This document shows positions 1 through 5,791 of a DNA stretch of 6,856 nt, piece by piece. Below the pieces are notes generated by a model. The model ran no database searches. It saw nothing but the letters and a program-made list of their open reading frames with translations, and had not been told where the DNA came from. This stretch comes from Ferruginibacter sp. Its GTDB lineage: Bacteria > Bacteroidota > Bacteroidia > Chitinophagales > Chitinophagaceae. The first letter of the stretch is position 1, and each line of letters begins with the position of its first letter. The DNA lies in NCBI GenBank assembly GCA_018882645.1, contig VERM01000077.1, positions 1 to 6,856 of the forward strand, in the 5' to 3' direction. The position numbers were made by a program, and so were the translations under genes.

Positions 1-387
1 CTTGATACCTGCATACAAATCCTCCTCATTTTCCCTTACTATCACTATATCCATGATTGGATGCTTGGTTTTGACGAAAGGATGCAGACTCATACATGGT
101 CTGACGTTGGAGTAAAGACCCAAAAATTTACGAGTAGTCACATTCAGACTTTTATACCCTCCTCCTTGAGGAGTGGTGATAGGAGCCTTTAAAAATATTT
201 TATTTCTTCTGATGATGTCCCAGGATTCGGCAGCTATCCCTGAGGTGTTCCCTGCGAGATATACTTTCTCTCCCACTTCTATTTCATCAATTTCAATTTG
301 GGCGCCTGCAGCCTTGATGATTTCAAGGGTGGCATCCATAATTTCCGGGCCTATGCCATCGCCTTTTGCTACGGTAATTTTTGTCAT
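1..387 (-). CDS. icd: NADP-dependent isocitrate dehydrogenase, N-terminal part (cut by window edge)
   Basis: This is the first 129 codons of an isocitrate/isopropylmalate dehydrogenase family protein, which oxidatively decarboxylates isocitrate to 2-oxoglutarate in the cytoplasm (TCA cycle). The ATG lies at 387-385 and the frame runs open off the left edge. The N-terminus carries the family's VAKGDGIGPEI motif (residues 6-16). The substrate loop KSLNVTTRK (79-87) supplies Ser80, Asn82 and Arg86, followed by Arg96 in NVRP and Arg118 in IVRENEEDLYAG. These match by spacing the E. coli Icd residues Ser113, Asn115, Arg119, Arg129 and Arg153. The KSxNV loop favours isocitrate over isopropylmalate dehydrogenase. 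The wording recalls the Thermus-type NADP enzymes, but the cofactor-determining region is outside the window, so NADP use is inferred. It is preceded by a long repeat-rich spacer and looks like the first gene of its transcript. Confidence 0.88.
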   Translation of the reverse strand, partial: MTKITVAKGDGIGPEIMDATLEIIKAAGAQIEIDEIEVGEKVYLAGNTSGIAAESWDIIRRNKIFLKAPITTPQGGGYKSLNVTTRKFLGLYSNVRPCMSLHPFVKTKHPIMDIVIVRENEEDLYAGIK

Positions 388-415
388 GTGATAGAATTTA
401 AAAATTTGATTTGTG

Positions 416-446
416 CAAAATTGATACTAATTCGGTATAAATAAAA
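416..446 (-). promoter_or_regulatory. weak candidate promoter for icd
   Basis: On the minus strand CAATTTTG (423-416) matches seven of eight positions of the Bacteroidota -7 box TAnnTTTG. A TTTT (446-443) lies 19 bp upstream, where TTTG is expected. It would give a leader of roughly 20-25 nt before the icd ATG. Both boxes have one mismatch and the region is A/T-rich, so this could be chance. Confidence 0.22.
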
Positions 447-466
447 ATTTATTCTGTATTTATATA
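442..466. repeat. 25-bp direct repeat, copy 1
   Basis: Positions 442-466 match 672-696 in the same orientation at 24 of 25 bases; the single difference is A at 458 versus C at 688. The shared core is TAAAAATTTATTCTGT followed by TTTATATA. The sequence is A/T-rich, but a match this long in about 500 bp is unlikely by chance. It sits about 55-80 bp upstream of the icd start and could be a regulatory site or the footprint of a small duplication or insertion. Confidence 0.7.
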
Positions 467-543
467 CTGATAATATTTAATAATTAAATAACGGTCAGAT
501 TATGTGATATTACAAATAAGGATTAAAGAAGTTCGGAAATGTA

Positions 544-559
544 GGATAAACATTTATCC
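544..559. repeat. small perfect inverted repeat
   Basis: GGATAAA (544-550) and TTTATCC (553-559) are exact reverse complements separated by two bases (CA). It lies eight bases from the larger palindrome at 568-593. The stem is short and A/T-rich, so it is weak as an RNA hairpin. It might be a protein-binding site or part of the neighbouring palindromic element. Confidence 0.5.
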
Positions 560-567
560 AAACTAAA

Positions 568-593
568 TAGCCCACCATTTAAACGGTGGGCTA
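568..593. repeat. 26-bp near-perfect palindrome (REP-like hairpin)
   Basis: The arms TAGCCCACC (568-576) and GGTGGGCTA (585-593) are exact reverse complements. The eight inner bases ATTTAAAC continue the symmetry except for one A/C mismatch (577 against 584). The outer CCCAC/GTGGG pairs are shared with the hairpins at 726-745 and 815-835, so it looks like a divergent member of the same palindrome family. Such GC-armed intergenic palindromes resemble REP elements mobilised by Y1 (RAYT) transposases, but no transposase gene is in the window and that link is inference. As a transcription terminator it would lack a U-tract. Confidence 0.72.
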
Positions 594-671
594 ACAAGAT
601 GAAGGGATAATAATCAACATTTAACGTGAAAAAAACATCAATTCTATCGCAATTTCACAATCATAATGCTT

Positions 672-696
672 TAAAAATTTATTCTGTCTTTATATA
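672..696. repeat. 25-bp direct repeat, copy 2
   Basis: This is the second copy of the repeat at 442-466, with one mismatch and the same orientation. The two copies enclose about 205 bp that contain the inverted repeat at 544-559 and the palindrome at 568-593. Homology stops at both ends of the 25 bp. Confidence 0.7.
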
Positions 697-725
697 TTAA
701 AATTGTGAGCTATCATTTTTCGTTT

Positions 726-745
726 CCCACGATTAAAATCGTGGG
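726..745. repeat. hairpin 1 of repeat unit 1
   Basis: CCCACGATT (726-734) pairs exactly with AATCGTGGG (737-745) around a two-base loop. The equivalent in unit 2 (815-823 with 827-835) has one extra A in the loop and intact arms. The unit-3 fragment (905-913) has a G-to-A change in its left arm and no right arm. Confidence 0.75.
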
Positions 746-761
746 CTGTTGATTTCGTTCT

Positions 762-783
762 CCCCTCTCCTTTAGGAGAGGGG
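762..783. repeat. C/G-rich hairpin 2 of repeat unit 1
   Basis: CCCCTCTCC (762-770) pairs exactly with GGAGAGGGG (775-783) around TTTA, giving a strong nine-pair stem on either strand. In unit 2 the right arm reads GGAGAAGAG (865-873), which breaks two pairs. On the minus strand this hairpin lies downstream of the TPR gene and could act as a transcript-end structure, but no run of U follows it. Confidence 0.72.
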
Positions 784-930
784 TCGGGGGTGAGGTCATG
801 CATCCCAATTTTAACCCACGATTAAAAATCGTGGGATGTTGATTTCGTTCTCCCCTCTCCTTTAGGAGAAGAGCCGGGGGTGAGGTCATGCATCCCATTT
901 TTAACCCACAATTAAAATAAAATAGAGGTA

Positions 931-2199
931 TCATCTGTCTGCTGCCGCATTTTTCTTTTCATACTCAGCAACTTTCGCTTTATTGTTTTTTGCTTTGAAG
1001 ATTTCAATTAAATAACTCAGTACCACCTTATAATTCGCTTTCTGAGATGCTGTCTTGGTCGATAAGCCTTCGAAAAATTTAACTGCATTTTCAGAAAAAA
1101 TGATACATTGATCCATATTGTTTTGGGCCAATGAAAATAAATTGGTCTTTTTTTTCTGTTCATCTGCCTTACTCGATTTGATTAAATTGGCTGCAGTCAA
1201 ATAATCAGAGGATTTGTAATAAAGATGATTGCTTATAAGGAGGGTTGCACTGATTTCACCCGGCTTTTCTAGTGGAATCGTTTTCTCCAGAATAACCGTC
1301 AACTTATCGCTTGTATTCTGATCGCGATCTTCTGAAGCTCCTTTACCATAAAGACTGTTGTACAATTCAACCGCATAATTATAATGCAATCTGAAATTGG
1401 AAGGATTGGAGGCAATTGCTTCTTCGTATTTCTTTAAAAGCTGGGCTTTGTCTCCCTTTTTAGCAAAAGCATTAATTTCTATCTCAACCCATGCATCACT
1501 TTCCGGATAAAACTTTTTCGCTTTACCCATAATGTAAGCCAATGATGCCGCATCTTCTTTTCTGCTGTAATAATCTACCATGTACTCATACACTTCCTTA
1601 TAATCATTTCCTGCAACATTCGCATCAGCGAGTTTTCTATAATACACAATGGCTTCATCTTCCTTTTGAGCCTGAACCGCAGATGCTCCCAAATTTAATA
1701 TCAGAGCGGTATCCAAGGGGTATAGCTTGGCCTGAGTGTATTCATATTTTTTGGAGAGGATATAATCTTTCACATCCAATGCCCTCTTGAAAGAATTCAT
1801 CGCTCCTTCAAAACTTTTATTGTTGAATTCGTTCACACCCAGCTCGTATAACCCAAAGTATAAATCAAGATAGGAAATGTGCGTTTCTACACTCATAAAA
1901 AGATCCTTTGAATCGAGTTGTTGATTTTTTTTGAATGCCTCGAAAGCCTCATTTTTTAGTTTTAATATATCACTTGCTCCAACTCCGGATTCTCTGGATA
2001 ATGCGTTGTAGATCCTGCCTTTAAGATAATAAGCTTCATAATCATTCGCTTTCTTGGGATTGAGTAAATATTGATCGATTGCTGTTTTGGCTTCGGAAAA
2101 TTTATTTTTTCCAAGCAGGTCATTTATCGATTCCAGATCCTGAGAATGACCTGTCAAGCAGAAAAATAATGACATGAACAGAGCGGATATTTTCCTCAT
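931..2199 (-). CDS. secreted TPR-like repeat protein of unknown function
   Basis: A 422-aa protein with a probable Sec signal peptide: MRK, hydrophobic ISALFMSLFFCLTG, then HSQ, with likely cleavage near residue 20. There is no convincing lipobox, so it is probably periplasmic. The rest is charged and helical, with TPR-like helix pairs around residues 24-63, 116-143 (EFNNKSFEGAMNSFKRAL), 165-192 (DEAIVYYRKLAD), 235-265 (KKYEEAIASNPSN) and 389-416. These are degenerate repeats typical of Bacteroidota scaffold or adaptor proteins; no catalytic motif is visible. I chose the ATG at 2199 because the signal peptide follows it directly and a strong promoter sits just upstream. The frame stays open to an ATG at 2283, but that would bury the signal peptide and span the promoter. 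It diverges from dnaG. I cannot assign a specific role. Confidence 0.85.
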   Translation of the reverse strand: MRKISALFMSLFFCLTGHSQDLESINDLLGKNKFSEAKTAIDQYLLNPKKANDYEAYYLKGRIYNALSRESGVGASDILKLKNEAFEAFKKNQQLDSKDLFMSVETHISYLDLYFGLYELGVNEFNNKSFEGAMNSFKRALDVKDYILSKKYEYTQAKLYPLDTALILNLGASAVQAQKEDEAIVYYRKLADANVAGNDYKEVYEYMVDYYSRKEDAASLAYIMGKAKKFYPESDAWVEIEINAFAKKGDKAQLLKKYEEAIASNPSNFRLHYNYAVELYNSLYGKGASEDRDQNTSDKLTVILEKTIPLEKPGEISATLLISNHLYYKSSDYLTAANLIKSSKADEQKKKTNLFSLAQNNMDQCIIFSENAVKFFEGLSTKTASQKANYKVVLSYLIEIFKAKNNKAKVAEYEKKNAAADR

Positions 2200-2217
2200 A
2201 TAAATAATTTTAGCTTT

Positions 2218-2248
2218 CAAAGTTATTTGATATTTGTCTTTCATCAAA
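2218..2248 (-). promoter_or_regulatory. Bacteroidota-type promoter for the TPR gene
   Basis: On the minus strand TTTG (2248-2245) is followed after exactly 19 bp by TAACTTTG (2225-2218). This matches the Bacteroidota primary sigma consensus, a -33 TTTG and a -7 TAnnTTTG, at every defined position and at standard spacing. Transcription would start near 2211-2213, leaving a short leader of about 12-14 nt before the ATG at 2199. This supports the shorter start for the TPR protein. Confidence 0.72.
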
Positions 2249-2266
2249 AAAAGCAATGGAATATTG

Positions 2267-2274
2267 TATTTTTG
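2267..2274 (+). promoter_or_regulatory. candidate -7 box for dnaG
   Basis: TATTTTTG fits TAnnTTTG and lies 31 bp before the TTG start of dnaG, so transcription would begin near 2280 with a leader of about 25 nt. No TTG or TTTG occurs at the expected 19-21 bp upstream, so the promoter would be incomplete. It partly shares the divergent region with the TPR promoter. Confidence 0.38.
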
Positions 2275-2305
2275 ATATCTCAATGATTTAATACAGATTC
2301 AAAAT

Positions 2306-4255
2306 TTGATCAGCCAGGAATCCATACAGGAAATACAACGCCGAATTGATATTATAGATATCATCGGCACATTTGTCAAGCTCAAAAAAAGAGGAGCTAA
2401 TTATCTGGGCAATTGCCCATTTCATAATGAGAAAACGCCCTCTTTCACGGTCTCTCCTTCGAAGGAAATTTATAAATGTTTCGGATGCGGCAAAAGCGGA
2501 AATACCATCGGCTTTTTGATGGACCACGAAAAATACAGTTATGTCGAAACACTTCGCTGGCTGGCGGAAAGGTATAATATCGATTTAAAGGAAACAGAAA
2601 CAAGTCCTGAATTCAAAGCTCTTCAACATACGGCAGACAGTCTTTTTGCCATCAATCATTTTGCGAGAGATTTTTTTACTAATACCCTATTCAACAGTGA
2701 TGAAGGTACTGATATCGCACTGAGCTATCTTCGCGAAAGAGGTTTCAGGGAAGAAACGATTAAAAAATTTCAACTGGGTTTCAACCCTTCATCCAAAAAT
2801 GAATTTGCAAATACCGCTATATCTCATCAATTCAATAAAGAGCTGCTTTTAAAAACCGGGATTGTAGTCAACAGAGACGATAAGCTTACAGACAATTACA
2901 GAGGTAGAATTATCTTTCCCATTCACAATCTCAGCGGTAAGATTCTCGGATTTGGCGCAAGGGTAATCAAATCAAATGACCGAGCACCAAAGTATATCAA
3001 CACGCCTGAAAATGAAATTTATGTAAAAAGCAAACTTTTATACGGATCCTATTTCGCACGAACGGCCATTGACAAAGCAAATGAATGTCTGCTGGTGGAA
3101 GGCTATACCGATGTGATCAGTTTGCATCAGGCCGGGATTGAAAATGTGGTCGCAAGCGGCGGCACATCGCTTACAACAGATCAAATCAGATTGATCAAAA
3201 AATATACTCATAACCTCACGATTGTATATGACGGTGACAATGCAGGCATCAAAGCCGCGCTGCGTGGACTAGATCTAGCGGTTGAGGAGGGTCTAAACGT
3301 CAACTTGGTATTGATTCCGGACAAAGAAGACCCAGACAGTTTTGTGAATAAAATCGGAGCTGCTGCTTTTACGGATTTCATTAAAAAACAAAAAAAAGAT
3401 TTCATTCTTTTTCAACTTGAAATCGCCTTGAAAGAGAGTGAAGATGACTCTACAAAAAAATCAGCCGTTGTGAATCAGATTGCGGAAACCATTTCCAAAA
3501 TCAACAAGACGGAAGATTTTACCCGAAGGCAAGACTATATCAAAAAGGTTTCTGAAATTCTTAAAGTGGAAGAAAGCGGATTCAATGCGCTGGTCAACAA
3601 ACTGATTCGTGAAAAAATAAACAAGCAGGACGCCAGATTTTTTCCGCCCAATAATGTTTCTCAGGCAATACCTGAGCCCAATCAAACGGAAAACGAGAAT
3701 ACGGGAGCATATCATGAACTTATCCAAAAAGATGAGCTACATGAGCAAGCCGTAGTAAGAAATCTCATTGAATTTGGGCTGAAAGAATGGGATGAAAATC
3801 TGAAAGTAGCCGATTATTTACTCAGCCAGATTGACGAATCAGATTTAAGTGAATTGCTCGATAATAAAACTTTGGTTGATATCATAAACATCTACAGAGA
3901 TTGGTACAGAAAAGGTAAAGAGCCCACGGAAAAAAACTTTCTCTACCATGAAAACAATGAAATCAAAAATCTGATTATTAAAATCATGGATGTCCAGACT
4001 GAAATCAGTCCCAGATGGAAGGATCACTATGAAGGGTATATTGCTACCAGGGAGGATCTTTATAAAGAGGAGATTATTTCTACCTTAACTTATTTACAAC
4101 TCAGAAAAGTTAAAAGGCTGATTGCCGACAATCAGGCAGAATTGGAAAAAGCCAGCAATCCGGAGGAACAACTGATATGCATAGAAACACACCAGCATCT
4201 TAAATTACTGGAGATTGAACTCACCAAGAGAGCGGGAACAGTTATTTACAAATAA
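2306..4255 (+). CDS. dnaG: DNA primase DnaG
   Basis: DnaG makes the RNA primers for lagging-strand and origin replication and works with the DnaB helicase. All domains are visible in 649 aa, a normal length. The CHC2 zinc-binding domain (about 1-95) has ligands Cys37, His40, Cys58 and Cys61 in NCPFHNEKTPSF and YKCFGCGKSG. The polymerase core (about 115-440) contains FPIHNLSGKILGFGAR (204-219) and KYINTPE (229-235). Its TOPRIM motifs are LVEGYTDV (263-270, Glu265), YDGDNAG (308-314, Asp309 and Asp311) and DPDS (342-345). Residues after about 490 form the helical DnaB-interacting region. The start is TTG at 2306: an in-frame TGA lies at 2273-2275, no ATG lies between, and the next in-frame Met (residue 72) would remove the zinc domain. 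The MISQESIQ beginning fits the family. It ends head-on against the next gene with no gap. Confidence 0.96.
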   Translation: MISQESIQEIQRRIDIIDIIGTFVKLKKRGANYLGNCPFHNEKTPSFTVSPSKEIYKCFGCGKSGNTIGFLMDHEKYSYVETLRWLAERYNIDLKETETSPEFKALQHTADSLFAINHFARDFFTNTLFNSDEGTDIALSYLRERGFREETIKKFQLGFNPSSKNEFANTAISHQFNKELLLKTGIVVNRDDKLTDNYRGRIIFPIHNLSGKILGFGARVIKSNDRAPKYINTPENEIYVKSKLLYGSYFARTAIDKANECLLVEGYTDVISLHQAGIENVVASGGTSLTTDQIRLIKKYTHNLTIVYDGDNAGIKAALRGLDLAVEEGLNVNLVLIPDKEDPDSFVNKIGAAAFTDFIKKQKKDFILFQLEIALKESEDDSTKKSAVVNQIAETISKINKTEDFTRRQDYIKKVSEILKVEESGFNALVNKLIREKINKQDARFFPPNNVSQAIPEPNQTENENTGAYHELIQKDELHEQAVVRNLIEFGLKEWDENLKVADYLLSQIDESDLSELLDNKTLVDIINIYRDWYRKGKEPTEKNFLYHENNEIKNLIIKIMDVQTEISPRWKDHYEGYIATREDLYKEEIISTLTYLQLRKVKRLIADNQAELEKASNPEEQLICIETHQHLKLLEIELTKRAGTVIYK

Positions 4256-4708
4256 TCAGGAAAGGATAAGAGACTCAACATCTGCCATAGCCAATTCATT
4301 TGCAGACAAATGATTCTGTTTCTCAGCGAGCAAAAAATTAGTGGCACACCATACAGAATCCAATTCAATTTTTTCCCCCGAGGCTAATTTATAGTCATCA
4401 ATGATCTGCCAGTGGTTGTGGCGACATAAATCGCTTGCTATTTTTGCAGTAGGCTTGGGATAAGCAACCCATAACTTGAAGTTCTTATTCAGAGCAGGCA
4501 TGATATCATTTAAAATATTTGTGAGTTGAGTTTTACTCACTGCAAAAATCAACGCAAAATCTACTTTACGGGATCTCAGTAATGGCGTTACACTTTTGGA
4601 AAAATTCAACTTGACAAACTGTTTCTCTATCGAAGAAGGAAGACCTTGAATTAAAACATTTTTTTCATCTTTTAACTGAAGTTTTTCTGGAATAGTTTGA
4701 ATAGCCAT
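4256..4708 (-). CDS. conserved hypothetical protein, possibly DUF3052-like
   Basis: A small soluble 150-aa protein with no signal peptide or membrane segment. The centre, FALIFAVSKTQL (51-62) followed by a helix and LWVAYPKPT (79-87), has the layout of DUF3052-like proteins: a hydrophobic strand, a helix, then a strand ending in W-x-x-x-PK. A conserved-looking IASDLCRHNHW (90-100) and a C-terminal LDSVWCATNFL (116-126) follow. The family call is from memory of motif shape and no biochemical function is known to me. ATG at 4708 is preferred over TTG at 4717. The stop codon (4258-4256) abuts the dnaG stop directly. A possible promoter (GTTG at 4744-4741, 18 bp, TACTCTTG at 4722-4715) has mismatches and would be almost leaderless. 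Confidence 0.75.
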   Translation of the reverse strand: MAIQTIPEKLQLKDEKNVLIQGLPSSIEKQFVKLNFSKSVTPLLRSRKVDFALIFAVSKTQLTNILNDIMPALNKNFKLWVAYPKPTAKIASDLCRHNHWQIIDDYKLASGEKIELDSVWCATNFLLAEKQNHLSANELAMADVESLILS

Positions 4709-4944
4709 AGTAAGCAAGAGTATTTATATAGTTATAAAATCAACTTATTAACTGATGGAATAGGTATAGCATTTTCTAATCAAATCCGTAAATCAAAATA
4801 GAATTATCGGCAGATTTATATTTGATTTTAAAAAGGATAAAGGACAATAATTTTAATGATCAGAATTATAATTGGGGATAACGAAGATAATCTATTTTAT
4901 TTTTCTGTTAAATTTTTGTTTAGCTTTTTTACTAAAAAATTAAA
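4709..4944. other. AT-rich spacer between two minus-strand genes
   Basis: These 236 bp carry no plausible gene. They hold the imperfect palindrome at 4845-4874 and, just past the M48 stop codon, the odd palindrome TTTTTTA C TAAAAAA (4925-4939). The latter is too A/T-only for a strong terminator hairpin but would supply U-rich tracts on both strands. Confidence 0.6.
4845..4874. repeat. imperfect 30-bp palindrome centred on TGATCA
   Basis: The segment runs from CAATAATTTTAATGA to its counterpart ending ATAATTG, with dyad symmetry around the central TGATCA and 12 of 15 arm positions complementary. It is very A/T-rich, so part of the symmetry could be chance. It lies about 70 bp beyond the M48 peptidase stop and about 135 bp upstream of the 4708 start. 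An operator-like site or a weak terminator are both possible. Confidence 0.35.
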
Positions 4945-5754
4945 CTATTTTACAGGTTTGTAATAAGAAAGAGCCTCATCCATGTATTTCTCCAATTGAG
5001 CAATACGATTGGCATCTGAAGGATGACTCGCTAAAAATTCGGGAGGTTTCCCCCCGCTAGCACGGGACATTCGCTCCCAAAAGGAAATGGCTTCTCTAGG
5101 ATTATAGCCTGCCATAGCAGAAAATCTTAGGCCTAAACGGTCGGCTTCATATTCATGCTTCCTGGAATTAGGTAAAAGCACAGCCACTTGAGCCGTTGGG
5201 GCAAAAACACTGTTAAATATGGCATTTGCCTGCTCTCTGTTACTGGTAAATATATCACCGGCAATTTGGAGCCCTTGAGCCAATACAGCCTGGGTCATTC
5301 TCTCATTGCCGTGGTGCGCAAGTGCATGCGTAATTTCGTGTCCAAGGACAGCAGCCAAAGCTGCTTCATTCTGGGTGACGGAGAGCAAGCCGGTATATAC
5401 TACCATTTTCCCGCCAGGCATACACCATGCATTCAGTTCAGGGTTGTCTACAAGATTAAACTCCCAATTATAGCCTTCCAGTTCCTTGGATAACCCCTGT
5501 TTTGTATAGTAGTCGGTTATAGAATTTACGATCCGGTTGCCCACCCTCTTGACCATCTCAGCATCCCTGTTTCTTTCTCTTGGTACTACCCTATTTTGTG
5601 TTAGAAAACTTCTGTACTGAGAAATGGCCTGCTGTTGCAACAAAGATTCAGGAAATAATTTAAATTGACTCCTTCCTGTGATTGGATTGTGAACACAGGA
5701 ATCCAATGTAAATAAGGAAGATAGATAAATGAAAATGTATAGATATCTGGACAT
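4945..5754 (-). CDS. M48-family zinc metallopeptidase lipoprotein (envelope protein quality control)
   Basis: A 269-aa peptidase of the M48 (LoiP/BepA/Oma1-like) type, which degrades damaged or misassembled envelope proteins. Residues 1-19 form a hydrophobic signal sequence ending at Cys20, followed by VHNPITGRSQFKLFPES. That is the usual start of these lipoproteins (C..x..PITGR.Q), so anchoring to a membrane is likely, although the lipobox LDSC has an unusual Asp. The catalytic motif HEITH is at 139-143 (zinc ligands His139 and His143, catalytic Glu140). The third ligand is a glutamate within HEYEAD (200-205). Family marks NAWCMPGGKMVVYTGLL (108-124) and SHPSDANRI (243-251) are present. The length is typical of a stand-alone protease without a TPR tail. 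It starts 37 bp after plsY on the same strand, probably in one transcript. The exact orthologue (LoiP or BepA) cannot be decided. Confidence 0.92.
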   Translation of the reverse strand: MSRYLYIFIYLSSLFTLDSCVHNPITGRSQFKLFPESLLQQQAISQYRSFLTQNRVVPRERNRDAEMVKRVGNRIVNSITDYYTKQGLSKELEGYNWEFNLVDNPELNAWCMPGGKMVVYTGLLSVTQNEAALAAVLGHEITHALAHHGNERMTQAVLAQGLQIAGDIFTSNREQANAIFNSVFAPTAQVAVLLPNSRKHEYEADRLGLRFSAMAGYNPREAISFWERMSRASGGKPPEFLASHPSDANRIAQLEKYMDEALSYYKPVK

Positions 5755-5791
5755 TGCTTTTCGAATAAAATTAGGGGGAAAGATTCAAAAA

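Larger units (their letters stand above)
726..917. repeat. tandem array of a roughly 90-bp composite hairpin unit (two full copies plus a fragment)
   Basis: Unit 1 spans 726-814 (89 bp), unit 2 spans 815-904 (90 bp), and a third begins at 905 with CCCACAATT but loses its right arm. Each full unit has a first hairpin with CCCACGATT and AATCGTGGG arms (726-745; 815-835), a linker containing GTTGATTTCGTTCT, a second C/G-rich palindrome built on CCCCTCTCC (762-783 perfect; 852-873 degenerate), and then a GGGGGTGAGGTCATGCATCCC block. The two full units are nearly identical, which points to recent tandem duplication. The CTCCCCTCTCC/GGAGAGGGG block resembles a widespread Bacteroidota intergenic repeat (recognised from memory). 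It is unlikely to code for protein. Confidence 0.82.
388..930. other. 543-bp gene-free, repeat-rich spacer between icd and the TPR gene
   Basis: No credible coding sequence lies here. The one sizeable open frame (934-713, minus) is made of the tandem repeats and carries the protein-level echo CMTSPP twice, so it is a repeat artefact. The spacer lies downstream of the TPR gene and upstream of icd, both on the minus strand. From left to right it holds a 25-bp direct repeat copy, a 16-bp inverted repeat, a 26-bp near-palindrome, the second direct repeat copy, and a tandem array of composite hairpin units that ends about 13 bp before the TPR stop codon. The hairpins could help terminate the TPR transcript, but none is followed by a clear U-tract on the minus strand. 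Confidence 0.8.

Noticed and set aside
173..391. 72-aa plus-strand open frame
   Set aside because: It is antisense to the well-supported icd reading frame and resembles no family.
726..917. CRISPR array
   Set aside because: The repeat period of about 90 bp has near-identical content throughout, with no unique spacers, and no cas gene is in the window.
713..934. 73-aa minus-strand open frame with a repeated CMTSPP...LLKERGERNQ motif
   Set aside because: It is the translation of the tandem hairpin repeat; the protein repeat simply mirrors the 90-bp DNA period. Short proteins of this wording are a familiar over-annotation in Bacteroidota genomes. It has no start signal or domain.
2200..2283. 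28-residue N-terminal extension of the TPR protein from an ATG at 2283
   Set aside because: The extension would place a signal peptide internally and covers a full-consensus promoter for the same gene; the ATG at 2199 explains both.
2288..2527. 79-aa minus-strand frame and other open frames inside dnaG (3208-3405, 3461-3727, 3845-4027)
   Set aside because: They are antisense shadows of a gene whose domains are all recognised in the plus frame.
3382..3397. A-rich runs in dnaG (A8 at 3390-3397) considered as a slippage or phase-variation site
   Set aside because: They encode ordinary KKQKK codons in a loop-rich region, the frame is intact, and A-runs of this length are common in A/T-rich genomes.
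4925..4939. Terminator hairpin for the M48 operon
   Set aside because: The palindrome consists almost only of A and T with a one-base centre, so a stable RNA stem is not expected.
5188..5493. 101-aa plus-strand frame inside the M48 gene, and the 99-aa frame 5937-6236 inside plsY
   Set aside because: Both are antisense to genes with clear catalytic motifs and have no family resemblance.
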